Source: Gaiellaceae bacterium
GTDB lineage: Bacteria > Actinomycetota > Thermoleophilia > Gaiellales > Gaiellaceae
Length of the DNA stretch: 64,000 bases
Assembly (NCBI GenBank): GCA_021323315.1
Contig: JAJTCQ010000001.1
Location: 37,936 to 101,935 of the forward strand
Direction of reading: 5' to 3'
Part shown: piece after piece, positions 35,022-45,323 of the stretch
Layout of the letters: every line of letters starts with the position of its first letter
Position numbering within the stretch: position 1 is the first letter of the stretch
Notes under the pieces: model-generated
What the model was told of the DNA's origin: nothing
Database searches by the model: none
What the model saw: the letters and a program-made list of their open reading frames with translations, nothing else
Made by a program: the position numbers and the translations under genes

Positions 35022-36106
35022 GTTGCTGGCTCCGGGCGCGTCACGCAAGCACCGCTCGTGATCTCGTCGTCCCAATCGAGCGCCAGCTCGCCGTGGGGTG
35101 CGAGATGCGCGAGGAGCGCGCCGACGTTGCGGGAGTAGAGCTGGCTCGCATGGAACGCCATCGTGGACGGCAGGTTGGTCGTCCCGATCACGACGACACC
35201 GGCGTGCTCGACGTCCTCACCGGGCACGGTGACCTCGCAGTTCCCGCCCGTCTCGGCTGCGAGGTCGACGATGACCGAGCCGGCGCGCATGTTCTCGACC
35301 GCACTTCGCGGGATCAGCTTCGGTGCCGGCCTTCCCGGAACGGCGGCCGTCGTCACGACAACGTCGAAGTCGGGAATCCTCTCCTCGAGCGCTCTCTGCT
35401 GCTGCGCTTGCTGCTCGGGCGTCAGCTCGGTCGCGTAGCCGCCTGCGGTCTCCTCGGCGCGGACGCCGAGATCGAGGAATGCGGCGCCGAGACTCTCGAC
35501 CTGCTCCTGGACGGTCGGGCGCACGTCGAATGCCGAAACGACGGCGCCGAGCCGACGCGCGGTTGCGATCGCCTGCAGCCCGGCCACTCCGGCGCCGATG
35601 ACGAGCGCACGCACGGGTGCGATCGTCCCGGCTGCGGTCATGAGCATGGGGAAGAGGCGCGGCACGCGGTCGGCGGCGAGGACGACGGCCTTGTACCCCG
35701 CGACGGTGGCCTGCGACGAGAGCGCGTCCATCGACTGCGCGCGGGTGATGCGCGGGATCGACTCCATGGCGAACGCGACCGCACCGTGCTCGCGCAGGCG
35801 CGCGATCCCGGCCCGATCCGTGAGCGGCTCGAGGAACCCGACGACGACGGTCCCTTCCGAGAGAGAGGCGACGAGCTCGGGGGACGGCGAGCGCACGCAC
35901 GCCAGACAGTCCGCGCGCGCGGCGATCGAACCGTCGACGAGCTCTGCCCCCGCGTCGACGTAGGCCTCGTCGCCGAAGCCTGCGGCTGCTCCCGCTCCAC
36001 GTTCGACCTGCACCTGGAATCCGTCACCGAGCTTCGAGACGGTCTCGGGAACGAGCGCGACCCGGCGCTCGCCGGGAGCCGTCTCCTTCGGAACAGCGAC
36101 GCGCAT
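35018..36106 (-). CDS. pntA: NAD(P) transhydrogenase alpha subunit, NAD-binding domain
   Basis: MRVAVPKETAPGERRVALVPETV, VIGAGVAGLQAIATARRLGAVVSAFDVRP. Confidence 0.94.
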   Translation of the reverse strand: MRVAVPKETAPGERRVALVPETVSKLGDGFQVQVERGAGAAAGFGDEAYVDAGAELVDGSIAARADCLACVRSPSPELVASLSEGTVVVGFLEPLTDRAGIARLREHGAVAFAMESIPRITRAQSMDALSSQATVAGYKAVVLAADRVPRLFPMLMTAAGTIAPVRALVIGAGVAGLQAIATARRLGAVVSAFDVRPTVQEQVESLGAAFLDLGVRAEETAGGYATELTPEQQAQQQRALEERIPDFDVVVTTAAVPGRPAPKLIPRSAVENMRAGSVIVDLAAETGGNCEVTVPGEDVEHAGVVVIGTTNLPSTMAFHASQLYSRNVGALLAHLAPHGELALDWDDEITSGACVTRPEPAT

Positions 36107-36154
36107 GCGGGGGCGAACTCTACGGCGAGGCCGTTGAAGTCGTGCCCGGAACCG

Positions 36155-37222
36155 TCAAAGAGAGGCCCACACGTCGAGCTTGGTGCGGGTGCGGCGAATG
36201 ACCTCGTCCGTGAAGTCGGTCGTGCTCGAGTGGCCGCCGAGATCCGCAGTCCTGGTGCCGTCTGCGACGGCCTCGAGGGCGGCCTCCCGGATTGCGCGGC
36301 CTGCGGTCTGCGTCCGCTCGTCCTCGGCGTGCGAGAGGAGGGCAGCTCCGGCGAGGATCATGGCCATCGGATTCGCGACGTCCTTCCCCTCGAGCGCAGG
36401 CGCCGTGCCGTGCGCCGCCTCGGCCATCAGCGCGCTCGGCACGTAGTCGTCGCCGAACGCGACGAGCAGCGATTCGGAGCCTGCGATGGAGCCGAACAGC
36501 GGTAGGACGAGATCCGAGAGGATGTCGCCGTCGCGGTTGAGCGCCGGAATGACCATCGGTGCGCCACTCGACGAAATGAGGAGCGCGAAGGTCGCGTCGA
36601 TGAGCTGCGGCTCGTACGGCACGTCTGCGTGTCGCGCGGCGGCCTCGTCCATCTCCTCCTTGAGCATCCCCTCGTAGATCGGGCTCACCGTGTACTTGGG
36701 CCCCCCGAAGACCTTCGCGCCCATGCGCTCGGCCTGCCGGAACGAGAACTCCGCCACGGCATGGCAGATGCGCCGCTCGATCCGCTCCGTCCGGAGGGCG
36801 ACCTCGTCGTCGCCTTCGCCCTCGCGCCACTCCTTGGCGCCGTACGCGTCACCGACGGCCATGCGCACGACGGATATGGGCGCATGCACGCCGCCGAGCG
36901 GCACGACGCCGGGGATGCGCCGACCGGTTCGGACGATGACCTTACCGTTGATCTCCTCGCGCAAGATGCGGTTGGGAGAGCCCACGTCGCCCGCCCCCTC
37001 GGGGGTGACCGTCGCTGCCTTCAGGCCGAAGCCGTGCTCGCGGATCGCCGCCGCAGCCTCGTACACGACGGCGTTCGTCGTCGCACGACGACCCTCGAGG
37101 GAGAGGTCGAAGCGGAGGAACTCGAGCTCGACGCCGATGACGTCAGGCGCGAGCGTCCGCAGGGCTTCGTCGAGGAGCTCCTGTCCGGTCTGGTCGCCTT
37201 CGAGGATTGCGACGGTTTGCAC
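36155..37222 (-). CDS. Isocitrate/isopropylmalate dehydrogenase family protein
   Basis: LEGDQTGQELLDEAL, AAHGTAPALEGKDVANPMAMILAGAALL. Confidence 0.85.
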   Translation of the reverse strand: MQTVAILEGDQTGQELLDEALRTLAPDVIGVELEFLRFDLSLEGRRATTNAVVYEAAAAIREHGFGLKAATVTPEGAGDVGSPNRILREEINGKVIVRTGRRIPGVVPLGGVHAPISVVRMAVGDAYGAKEWREGEGDDEVALRTERIERRICHAVAEFSFRQAERMGAKVFGGPKYTVSPIYEGMLKEEMDEAAARHADVPYEPQLIDATFALLISSSGAPMVIPALNRDGDILSDLVLPLFGSIAGSESLLVAFGDDYVPSALMAEAAHGTAPALEGKDVANPMAMILAGAALLSHAEDERTQTAGRAIREAALEAVADGTRTADLGGHSSTTDFTDEVIRRTRTKLDVWASL

Positions 37223-37340
37223 GACGGCATCCTACTGGTGGATCGGCGGCGATAATGACCGACGATTCTTTCGACTTGCGTTTTTGCCATGACTTTTCTA
37301 CGCTTGCTCGACATCGAAACCTGAGATCAAGGAGAAATTG

Positions 37341-37535
37341 ATGGCGCGAAAGACGATCCTCGTATGCGACAACTGCAGCAAGGAAGTTCCCGAGAGCCGG
37401 GGCGCGGTCATGCGTCTCAATTACCAGGATGCTCGCCGCGGCTCGAAGCAGGCCGACCTGTGCGACGATTGCGCGGCCGGCATGCCCGGCCAGCAGGTGG
37501 CACGGCGCGGCCGCAGGCCGAAGTCGATGGCGTAG
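37341..37535 (+). CDS. Small Cys4 protein with basic RRGRRP tail
   Basis: CDNC...CDDC and C-terminal ARRGRRPKSMA; ATG preceded by aaggag and an AT-rich upstream region. Confidence 0.65.
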   Translation: MARKTILVCDNCSKEVPESRGAVMRLNYQDARRGSKQADLCDDCAAGMPGQQVARRGRRPKSMA

Positions 37536-37582
37536 GCCGGGCGGTCGCCGAGCCGCCGCAGTTTCGACGCTCTTTGCACTGA

Positions 37583-37619
37583 CCGGCTTCCCGGCGCACG
37601 AAGTTGCGCCCGAAGCCGG
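37583..37619 (+). terminator. Hairpin downstream of small Cys4 gene
   Basis: CCGGCTTC-cc-GGCGC-acgaagtt-GCGCC-c-GAAGCCGG. Confidence 0.6.
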
Positions 37620-37634
37620 GACTACGATGGACGG

Positions 37635-40556
37635 ATGGCTCTGTCGCTCGTCGTTGGGCCGGCTCACGTCGGCAAGGTCGCGCTGCTCCTGGAGCGCTAT
37701 CTGGACGTGCTCGAGCGCGAGCCGTGGCTCGTGGTCCCGAACCGCGTCGACGTCGACCGCATCGAGCGTGACCTCGTCCAGCGACGGCCGGCGCTGCTCG
37801 CCGGCACCGTCGGGACCTTCGACGACATCTTCCGTCAGCTGGCGGGCATCGACCCGTACGGAGGCGGCGTGGCATCCGAGATCCAGCGCGCGTTCGTGGT
37901 CCGCCGCGCAATCGCAGGGGTCGAGCTCGAGAGCCTCGGCGCGTCCGCGGCGACCTCCGGCTTCGCGGACGCGCTGCTGCAGACGATCGCGGAGCTCGAG
38001 TCGGCGCTGGTCGAGCCCCACGCGCTCGATCGCGAGCTGTTCGAGCTCGTCGTCTCGTACCGGAACGAGCTCGCCGCGCTGGGCCTGCGGGATCGCGACG
38101 GCATGCGTCGGTCCGCCGTCGAGCGGCTCCGGAGCGATCTCGACGCGTGGTCGGGCGCGCCGGTCTTTGCCTACGGCTTCGAGGATCTCACCGGCGCAGA
38201 GTGGGCGCTGCTCGAGGCGCTCTCGGCGAGAACGGATGTCACCGTCTCGATCCCGTACGAGCCCGGGCGAGCCGCGTTCGAGACACTCGAGCGGACGGTC
38301 GAGGATCTCGCGCGTCTCGCAAGCGGGAGGATCGAGGAGCTCCCGCGCCCGGCTGTGCCCGTGCGCCCTCTCCCCGCAGCGCTGGCTCACGTGGAGCGCT
38401 GGCTGTTCTCCGACGAACCGGCAGCTGCTCCGCCGCTCGACGGTGCGATCCGCTTCCTCGAGGGTGCCGGGGTACGGGGAACCGTGGAGCTCCTCGCTAG
38501 CGAGGTCGCGGCACTGGTGAGAGGCGGGCTCGCGCCGGAGCGCGTCGCGATCGTCTGTGATTCGCCCGACCGCTGGCGCGCTCCGCTGGGCGCTGCGCTG
38601 TCGCAGCTTCGGGTGCCGTTTGCCATCGAGCACGGTCGCCGTCTCGGAGACACGGCAATCGGCCGGGCGCAGCTCTCGCTGCTCCGCTACGCGTGGCTCG
38701 GCGGCACGCGGGGAGACCTGTTCGCGTTCCTGCGCTCGCCGTTCTCCGGGCTCGAGCGTCGATCCGTCGACTTCGTCGAAGGGCGCCTCCGTGGCCGCGC
38801 AATCGCGAACCCGGATCGGGTCGACGAGGAGAGCGAGCGCCTGCGTGGTGCGCACATCCCCGCGCTCGTGGCCTTGCGTGCGGCCGACGATCCCGTCGCG
38901 GCGGTGCGCGAGCTCGTGGAGTCGATGGTGCGAAACGCCTGGGGCGTCGACTCGCCACCCGTCGGCGACGACGCCCGTGCCGATGCTCGCGCCGAGCGCA
39001 TGGTCGTGCGCACGCTCGACGAGTTGCAGGCCCTCGCCGAGCGCGGCATCGCGGTCGGCGAGGAGGATGTCGTCGCGGCGCTCGACCGAACGTGGGTCGC
39101 GCCCGAAAGCCCTTCCACCGGTCGCGTCATCGTCCTCGATCACGAGCACGTGCGCACACGTGCGTTCGACGTTGTCTTCGTGCTCGGGCTCGAGGAAGGT
39201 GCGTTCCCGCGTCGGGCCAGGCCGTCGCCGCTGATCGACGACGAGGCACGCCGCGAGCTCGGGACCCGGCTCGAGCGTCCCGACGCGGTGGCGCGTGACC
39301 GCTATCTCTTCTACACGACCTGCACGCGAGCAGCTCGGCGACTCGTCCTCGCACGCGAGGCGGCCGGGGACGAGGGTTCGCCGCGCGAGCCAAGCCCCTT
39401 CTGGGAGGACCTCAGGTCGCTCTTCGACGACGCCGAAGTCCAACGGGCGACGCGACGGCGCTCCCTTTCGGCCCTGACCTGGCCGCTCGAGTCTGCGCCG
39501 AGCGAACGCGAGCGGCTTCGTGCCGTCGTGCGACTCGCTGCGGAGGACGTGGAGGGGGCGTACGCGCTGGCGGCCGCCAACGACTGGTCGCGCCGGCTCG
39601 ACCGCGCGCGAGCGGCCTTCGACCGCTCGACAACGCTGCGGAACGCCGTCGTGCTCGAGCCGTTCGCCGCCAAGACGGTCTTTTCTGCAACAGAGCTCGA
39701 GCGCTTCGCGGACTGCTCGTCGGCGTGGCTCTTCGAGCGCGTGATCGATCCGAAACGGATCGACGCCGAGCCCGATCCGCTCCTTCGGGGCCAGGTCCTG
39801 CATACGACGCTGCACCGCTTCTACGCAGCGCTTCCGCGCGAGCTCGACTCCGAGCGCGTCACGCCGGAGAACCTCGACGCGGCGACGGCGCTCGTGCACC
39901 GCTATCTGGATACGGCGCTCGAGTCCGGGGTCAGGCTCGACCTCACCGACCTGCAGGCGGCCGAGCTCCGCCACACGCTGCGCGCCGATCTCGAAGGCTT
40001 CCTTCGCGACGAGGCGGCGTCGGACGTGGGATTCGTGCCACGCCGGCTGGAGGTCGCCTTCGGTTCGGAGCGCGCCGCGCCGGAGCTGCAACGGGGCCTC
40101 CCGCTCACAGACGACGTGTATCTCTCCGGCAAGATCGACCGGATCGACATCGACCCGTTCAGCGCCCGCGGGATCGTCCAGGACTACAAGTCGGGGAAGG
40201 GTGCGCACTCTGCGCGCGAGATCGATCGTGAGCTGCGCCTCCAGATCCCGCTCTACATCCTCGCATTGCGCGATCTCGTCGGAGTCGAGCCGCTCGGTGG
40301 CGTCTACCGGGCGCTTGCGGGACGCCGGCTCACGCGCGGGATGCTGCGGGATAGCGCTCGCGACGACCTGCCGGGCTTCGCGAGGGACGACTACCTCGAC
40401 GAAGAGACATTCTGGGCGCAGGTCGAGGCGGCTCGTGAGCGCGCGGCGGACAACGCCGGGCGGATCCGCACGGGCGACGTCCGGCACGACCCGAAAGGCG
40501 ACGGGTGTCCGGTGTGGTGTGACCTCTGGCCGATGTGCCGGGTGCAGCGAGCGTGA
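37635..40556 (+). CDS. AddB-like ATP-dependent nuclease subunit (PD-(D/E)XK)
   Basis: Inactive-helicase-like N-terminus; GKIDRIDIDPFSARGIVQDYKSGKG nuclease motif; GCPVWCDLWPMC cysteine cluster; followed by UvrD-like helicase. Confidence 0.82.
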   Translation: MALSLVVGPAHVGKVALLLERYLDVLEREPWLVVPNRVDVDRIERDLVQRRPALLAGTVGTFDDIFRQLAGIDPYGGGVASEIQRAFVVRRAIAGVELESLGASAATSGFADALLQTIAELESALVEPHALDRELFELVVSYRNELAALGLRDRDGMRRSAVERLRSDLDAWSGAPVFAYGFEDLTGAEWALLEALSARTDVTVSIPYEPGRAAFETLERTVEDLARLASGRIEELPRPAVPVRPLPAALAHVERWLFSDEPAAAPPLDGAIRFLEGAGVRGTVELLASEVAALVRGGLAPERVAIVCDSPDRWRAPLGAALSQLRVPFAIEHGRRLGDTAIGRAQLSLLRYAWLGGTRGDLFAFLRSPFSGLERRSVDFVEGRLRGRAIANPDRVDEESERLRGAHIPALVALRAADDPVAAVRELVESMVRNAWGVDSPPVGDDARADARAERMVVRTLDELQALAERGIAVGEEDVVAALDRTWVAPESPSTGRVIVLDHEHVRTRAFDVVFVLGLEEGAFPRRARPSPLIDDEARRELGTRLERPDAVARDRYLFYTTCTRAARRLVLAREAAGDEGSPREPSPFWEDLRSLFDDAEVQRATRRRSLSALTWPLESAPSERERLRAVVRLAAEDVEGAYALAAANDWSRRLDRARAAFDRSTTLRNAVVLEPFAAKTVFSATELERFADCSSAWLFERVIDPKRIDAEPDPLLRGQVLHTTLHRFYAALPRELDSERVTPENLDAATALVHRYLDTALESGVRLDLTDLQAAELRHTLRADLEGFLRDEAASDVGFVPRRLEVAFGSERAAPELQRGLPLTDDVYLSGKIDRIDIDPFSARGIVQDYKSGKGAHSAREIDRELRLQIPLYILALRDLVGVEPLGGVYRALAGRRLTRGMLRDSARDDLPGFARDDYLDEETFWAQVEAARERAADNAGRIRTGDVRHDPKGDGCPVWCDLWPMCRVQRA

Positions 40557-43500
40557 CGATCGTCGAGGTCGAGTCACTCCTCAACGACGACCAGCTCGGT
40601 GCGGTCCAGGCGGAGGGGTCCGTGTTCGTCTCGGCAGGCGCTGGAACCGGCAAGACGTCGGTCCTCGTCGAGCGGTACGTGCGTGCGGTCTGCGATCGCG
40701 GTGTCGACGTGGACTCGATCCTGGTCATCACCTACACCCGGAAGGCGGCGGGGGAGCTCCGCACGCGCATCCGAGCCGCGCTGCGCGAGCGCGGCCGGCC
40801 CGACCTGGCCCGTGAGCTCGATGGGGCGTGGATCTCCACGATTCACGGCTTCTGCAACCGGCTCCTGCGAGCGCACCCGTTCGCGGCGGGCCTCGACCCG
40901 CGCTTTCGGGAGCTCGTGGACGCGGGCGCGGTGGTGCTGCGCGGAGAGGCGTTCGAGCGTGCGCTCGAGGCCTTCTGTGCCGGCGAGGAGCCGGAGCGGC
41001 TCCGACTGCTCGCGACCTACCGCGCCGACGGCCTGCGGCGGATGCTCACGGGGGTCTACGAGACGCTCCGCTCCGCGGGTCGCGAGCTCGTGCTCGAGCT
41101 CGGCGAGCGTCCGAGCGTCGACGACGCCATCTCCCGGCTTCGGGCCGAAGCAGAGCTGCTCGCGGGGGATTCATCCGCGACGCAGACCCAGCGACGCAAT
41201 GCAGGCGAGGCGCTGCGTGTCGCGACGGCCGGGTCGCTTCCGGAAAAGCTCGTCGATCTCAGCGCGTTCGCGTCCCGGGGCGTTCGCGCTGCGGCGTTCG
41301 AGTTCGCCCGCAAGGACGCTGAGCGGGCGGCGCTCGAGGAGCTGGCCGCGCACGACCGCGACCTGCTGCAGGAGCTGCTCGAACGGTTCGCGACCGAGTA
41401 CGCCGCTGCGAAGCGCCGCGAGTCAGCCGTCGACTTCGAGGATCTCCAGCTCGCTGCGCGCAACCTGCTCCGCGACGACGCGGCGGTCCGCGACGCGACT
41501 CAGCTGCGCTTCCGCATGGTCATGGTCGACGAGTTCCAGGACACGAACCGCCTGCAGTGCGAGCTGATCGACCTCGTGGCGCACCCCGACCTCACCGAGA
41601 TTTTCACCGTGGGCGACGAGTTCCAGTCCATCTACGGCTTCCGGCATGCGGACCTCGAGGTCTTCCGTGAGCGCCGGGCACACGCGCAGAGCCTGCTCGC
41701 CCTGACCCGGAACTACCGCTCTCGCCCGCAGGTGCTCGCAGCGATCAACCACCTGTTCGGCGACGCCTTCGGGGACGAGTACCAACCCCTCGCCGCCTCG
41801 GCGGAGTTCCCCGACCCGGTGTTCGGCCATCCGGTCGAGCTGCTCGTCACCGACAAGGCGAGCTTTGCCGACGCGCCGGAGCACTGGCGCACGGGAGAGG
41901 CGCGACGGATCGCGAGCCGCGTGCGCGAGCTCGTCGACTCGGGCGAGGCCGAGCCGGGAGAGATCGTCGTGCTCTTCGCCGCAGGCACCGACGCGGAGCG
42001 CTACGAGGAGGCGCTCAGGCGTGAAGGCTTGCCGACCTTCCGCGCGACCGGCCGCGGCTACTTCGGGCAGCAGCAGGTCGTCGATCTGCTCGCCTACCTC
42101 CGGCTGCTGCACAACCGCTACGACGACGTCGCGCTGACGACCGTGCTCGCGTCGCCTTTCGTCGGCGTCTCGAACGACACGCTGGTGCTCCTGCGCCGAA
42201 ACGCACCGCGCCGGCCGCTCTTCACCGCGCTCGAGCGCTCGCTGCCCGAAGGGCTCGAGCCGGGAGACGAGCGACTGCTGCGCGCGTTCCTCCAACGCTA
42301 CGAGCGCCTCGTGCGCGCGTCCGCCCGGGTCGGGCTCGAGGCTCTGTGCGACCGGATCGCCGGCGAGCACGACTACGACCTCGCCGTGCTCGCGCGCTGG
42401 GACGGGAGCCGTCGCTTCGCGAACCTCCGCAAGCTCGGCCGGCTCGCACGCGAGTACGAGACAATTCGCGGAGCGGACATCGAGGGCTTCGTCCGCTTCG
42501 TCCGCGATCAGGACGCGCTCGGGGCAAAGGAGCTGGAAGCCGTCGCCGAGGAGGAGGGCGGTGGAGCCGTGCGCCTGCTCACGATCCATGCAGCCAAGGG
42601 CCTGGAGTTCAAGGTCGTGGTGGTCGCGGATGCAGGACGCGACGTGGGCGGCCCACGCAGCCCGGACGAAATCGTCGCGCTGTCAGATGGTCGCTTCGGC
42701 TTCCGGATGGTGCACCCGACCCGCGGCGACCGCCGGCCCGTCTTCGGCTGGGACGACGTTCGCCAGGCCGCCGGCGATCAGGAGCGTGAGGAGCGGCTGC
42801 GCCTCTACTACGTCGCGATGACGCGAGCGATCGACCGCCTGGTGGTCTCGGGCGCGATCGACCCGGAGCGGACCGCGGATCGCTCCACGCCGATCGGCTG
42901 GGTGCTCGACCGTCTCGACGCACACGAGATCGTGACCGAGGCCGGCCACACTCCCGTGGAGCTCGAGCGGGGCGACGCGCGCTTCGTGCTCACGGTCGCG
43001 CGCTACGGACCGGCGGACGACGCCGTCGAGGGGAAGGAGGTCCTCGTCGAGCCCGCAGACGACTCGGAGTCACAGCTTCGGCTCTTCGACGAGCTCCCGA
43101 CCGGACGACCACGCCTCGGGATCGAGCTGCCCGGCCTCGCGGAGATCCCGGAACCGCCCGTACATGACGTTCGGCGGCTCTCGTACAGCGCGCTCGCGCT
43201 CTTCGAGCGCTGCTCGTACCGCTTCTACGCCGAGCGCGTTCTCGGCCTCCCACGCCGGGAGCCCCTGCGAAGCGAGGGCGGCGACGGCGGTCTGGCTGCG
43301 ACGGAGATCGGCGATGCGGTGCACCGACTGCTCGAGCTCGTGCCGCTCGACGCTCCGACGGCTCCTCCGCGCGCGGATCTCGATGCTGCCGTCCGCGACT
43401 GGTATCCGGCCGTGAGAGACGACGAGCTGGACCGTGTCGCCGCCCTCGTCGACGCGTACTGCGCGTCCTCTCTGGCGCAACGGCTCGCGAGGCTTTCCGG

Positions 43501-43936
43501 CGCCCGCCCCGAGCGGCCGTTCGTGTTCGAGCACGACGGCGTGCTGATCCGCGGCCGTCTCGACGTCCTCTGGCAGGAGGGAGCTCGCGCGCTCGTCGTC
43601 GACTACAAGTCGAACGCGCTCGAGGGCCGCGATCCGGCCGAGATCGTGGACGCAGAGTACGGTCTCCAGAGGCTCGTCTACGCCCTCGTCTGCCTGCGCA
43701 GCGGCGCCACGGACGTCGAGGTCGCATATCAGTTCCTCGAATCGCCGGACGCCGTCGTCTCGACGTCGTTCACGCTCGCCGACTCCGAGCGACTCGAGTC
43801 GGAGCTCTCCGCGGCCATCGCCCGGATTCGTGCCGGCGACTTCCGGCCGACACCGAGCGAGTTCGTGTGCGCCGACTGTCCCGCACTCGACCTCGTTTGC
43901 GCCGGACCGCGGCTTCCGTTCGCGCACGCGCGCTAG
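40553..43936 (+). CDS. AddA-like UvrD/PcrA-type helicase-nuclease
   Basis: VSAGAGTGKTSVLVERYVRAV Walker A, VDEFQDTNRLQ, LTIHAAKGLEFKVVVV, RLDVLWQEGARALVVDYKSNALEG nuclease motif. Confidence 0.88.
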   Translation: MTIVEVESLLNDDQLGAVQAEGSVFVSAGAGTGKTSVLVERYVRAVCDRGVDVDSILVITYTRKAAGELRTRIRAALRERGRPDLARELDGAWISTIHGFCNRLLRAHPFAAGLDPRFRELVDAGAVVLRGEAFERALEAFCAGEEPERLRLLATYRADGLRRMLTGVYETLRSAGRELVLELGERPSVDDAISRLRAEAELLAGDSSATQTQRRNAGEALRVATAGSLPEKLVDLSAFASRGVRAAAFEFARKDAERAALEELAAHDRDLLQELLERFATEYAAAKRRESAVDFEDLQLAARNLLRDDAAVRDATQLRFRMVMVDEFQDTNRLQCELIDLVAHPDLTEIFTVGDEFQSIYGFRHADLEVFRERRAHAQSLLALTRNYRSRPQVLAAINHLFGDAFGDEYQPLAASAEFPDPVFGHPVELLVTDKASFADAPEHWRTGEARRIASRVRELVDSGEAEPGEIVVLFAAGTDAERYEEALRREGLPTFRATGRGYFGQQQVVDLLAYLRLLHNRYDDVALTTVLASPFVGVSNDTLVLLRRNAPRRPLFTALERSLPEGLEPGDERLLRAFLQRYERLVRASARVGLEALCDRIAGEHDYDLAVLARWDGSRRFANLRKLGRLAREYETIRGADIEGFVRFVRDQDALGAKELEAVAEEEGGGAVRLLTIHAAKGLEFKVVVVADAGRDVGGPRSPDEIVALSDGRFGFRMVHPTRGDRRPVFGWDDVRQAAGDQEREERLRLYYVAMTRAIDRLVVSGAIDPERTADRSTPIGWVLDRLDAHEIVTEAGHTPVELERGDARFVLTVARYGPADDAVEGKEVLVEPADDSESQLRLFDELPTGRPRLGIELPGLAEIPEPPVHDVRRLSYSALALFERCSYRFYAERVLGLPRREPLRSEGGDGGLAATEIGDAVHRLLELVPLDAPTAPPRADLDAAVRDWYPAVRDDELDRVAALVDAYCASSLAQRLARLSGARPERPFVFEHDGVLIRGRLDVLWQEGARALVVDYKSNALEGRDPAEIVDAEYGLQRLVYALVCLRSGATDVEVAYQFLESPDAVVSTSFTLADSERLESELSAAIARIRAGDFRPTPSEFVCADCPALDLVCAGPRLPFAHAR

Positions 43937-43945
43937 CCTCGCGGC

Positions 43946-44659
43946 GTGCGCGTCGCGGCGATCAGCGACATCCACGGGAACCTGCCTGCGCTCGAGGCCG
44001 TGCTCGCGGACATCGAGCGCGAGGAGGTCGACCAGATCGTCGTCGCGGGCGACAGCGTCAGCGGCCCGTGGCCTGCGGAGGTATTCGACCTTCTCGACGC
44101 TGCCGGCGCGCGGTTCGTGCACGGGAATGCCGATCGCACCGAAGAGGTCGAACGGTTCAGCGCGGAGCAGGCGTCCTGGAACGTCGAGCGCCTCGGCTCG
44201 AACAGAATCGCCGAGGTGGTCGCGTGGCCGCTGACCCTCGAACTCGAGGTGGACGGGCTGGGCAGCGTCCTCGTGTGCCACTCGACGCCGGTCGCGGACA
44301 CGCCGGTCTACACGCGGATCACGCCGGACGAAGAGCTCGTCGCGCTACTCGGGCCGATCGACGAGGACGTTCTTGTCTGCGGGCACACGCACATGCAGTA
44401 CGACCGAATGCTCTCGAGCGGCCTTCGCGTGGTGAATCCCGGAAGTGTGGGCATGCCGTACGAGGGGACGCGGGGCGCATACTGGGCGCTGCTCGGGCCT
44501 CGCGTCGAGTTCCGGCGGAGCGAGTACGACGTGGAGGCGTGCATCGGTGCGATCGAGGCGATCGGCGCGCCGGTCGACGAGCGGGCGGTCGCGTATCTCC
44601 TCAACCCGCCCGGCTCGGACGAGACCACGGCCTACTTCGAGTCGCTGCGTGCCGCGTAG
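43946..44659 (+). CDS. Metallophosphoesterase, YfcE-like
   Basis: VAAISDIHGNLPALEAVL, VCGHTHMQYDR, VVNPGSVGMP. Confidence 0.92.
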   Translation: MRVAAISDIHGNLPALEAVLADIEREEVDQIVVAGDSVSGPWPAEVFDLLDAAGARFVHGNADRTEEVERFSAEQASWNVERLGSNRIAEVVAWPLTLELEVDGLGSVLVCHSTPVADTPVYTRITPDEELVALLGPIDEDVLVCGHTHMQYDRMLSSGLRVVNPGSVGMPYEGTRGAYWALLGPRVEFRRSEYDVEACIGAIEAIGAPVDERAVAYLLNPPGSDETTAYFESLRAA

Positions 44660-45323
44660 CTACGTCCGCGAGGCGCGCCGTCGCGGGCTCGGTCGCAGGC
44701 GCGAGCGAATCGTGCCGATCATCGACAGGCTCGCGACCGAACACGACGACGCCGAGATCGCGCTCCGCTTCCGTAGCGACCTCGAACTGCTCGTGTCCGT
44801 GATGCTCTCCGCACAGACGACCGACGTGAACGTCAACAAGGTCACACCGGTGCTCTTCGAGAAGTACCGTCGGCCCGAGGACTACCTCGCCGTGCCCCTC
44901 GAGGAGCTCCAGCGGGACATCTACGCCACGGGGTTTTTCCGCCAGAAGGCGAAGGCGATCCGCGGCACGATGCAGACGCTCGTCGCGGAGTTCGACGGTA
45001 AAGTGCCGCGGCGGCTCGAGGAGCTCGTCCGGCTTCCGGGCGTCGCGCGCAAGACGGCGAACGTGGTGTCCTCGGAGCTCGGGCACTCGCAGGGCATCGT
45101 GGTCGACACGCACGTCAGGCGTCTCTCGCAACGGCTCGGCCTGACGCGTCAGGAGGACCCGGTGAAGATCGAGCGCGACCTCCAGAAGGTCGTGCCGCGA
45201 CCCGACTGGGCTCGCTTCCCGCATCTCCTCATCTGGCACGGCCGCCGCGTGTGCAACGCGCGCCGGCCGCTCTGTGAGGAGTGTGTCGTCGAGGACCTGT
45301 GCCCCTCGAGCCGGCTTCGCTAG
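44649..45323 (+). CDS. nth: Endonuclease III
   Basis: LLVSVMLSAQTTDVNVNKVTPVLF, LVRLPGVARKTANVV, VVDTHVRRLSQRLGL, [4Fe-4S] CNARRPLCEECVVEDLC. Confidence 0.95.
   Translation: MPRSYVREARRRGLGRRRERIVPIIDRLATEHDDAEIALRFRSDLELLVSVMLSAQTTDVNVNKVTPVLFEKYRRPEDYLAVPLEELQRDIYATGFFRQKAKAIRGTMQTLVAEFDGKVPRRLEELVRLPGVARKTANVVSSELGHSQGIVVDTHVRRLSQRLGLTRQEDPVKIERDLQKVVPRPDWARFPHLLIWHGRRVCNARRPLCEECVVEDLCPSSRLR

Noticed and set aside
37143-40577. 1144-aa minus-strand ORF opposite the AddB-like gene
   Set aside because: Low-complexity Arg/Glu/Val-rich antisense reading of a well-supported + strand gene.
37635-43936. Defence system reading of the nuclease-helicase pair
   Set aside because: Gene order and motifs fit AddAB-type recombinational repair; no defence-specific domains.
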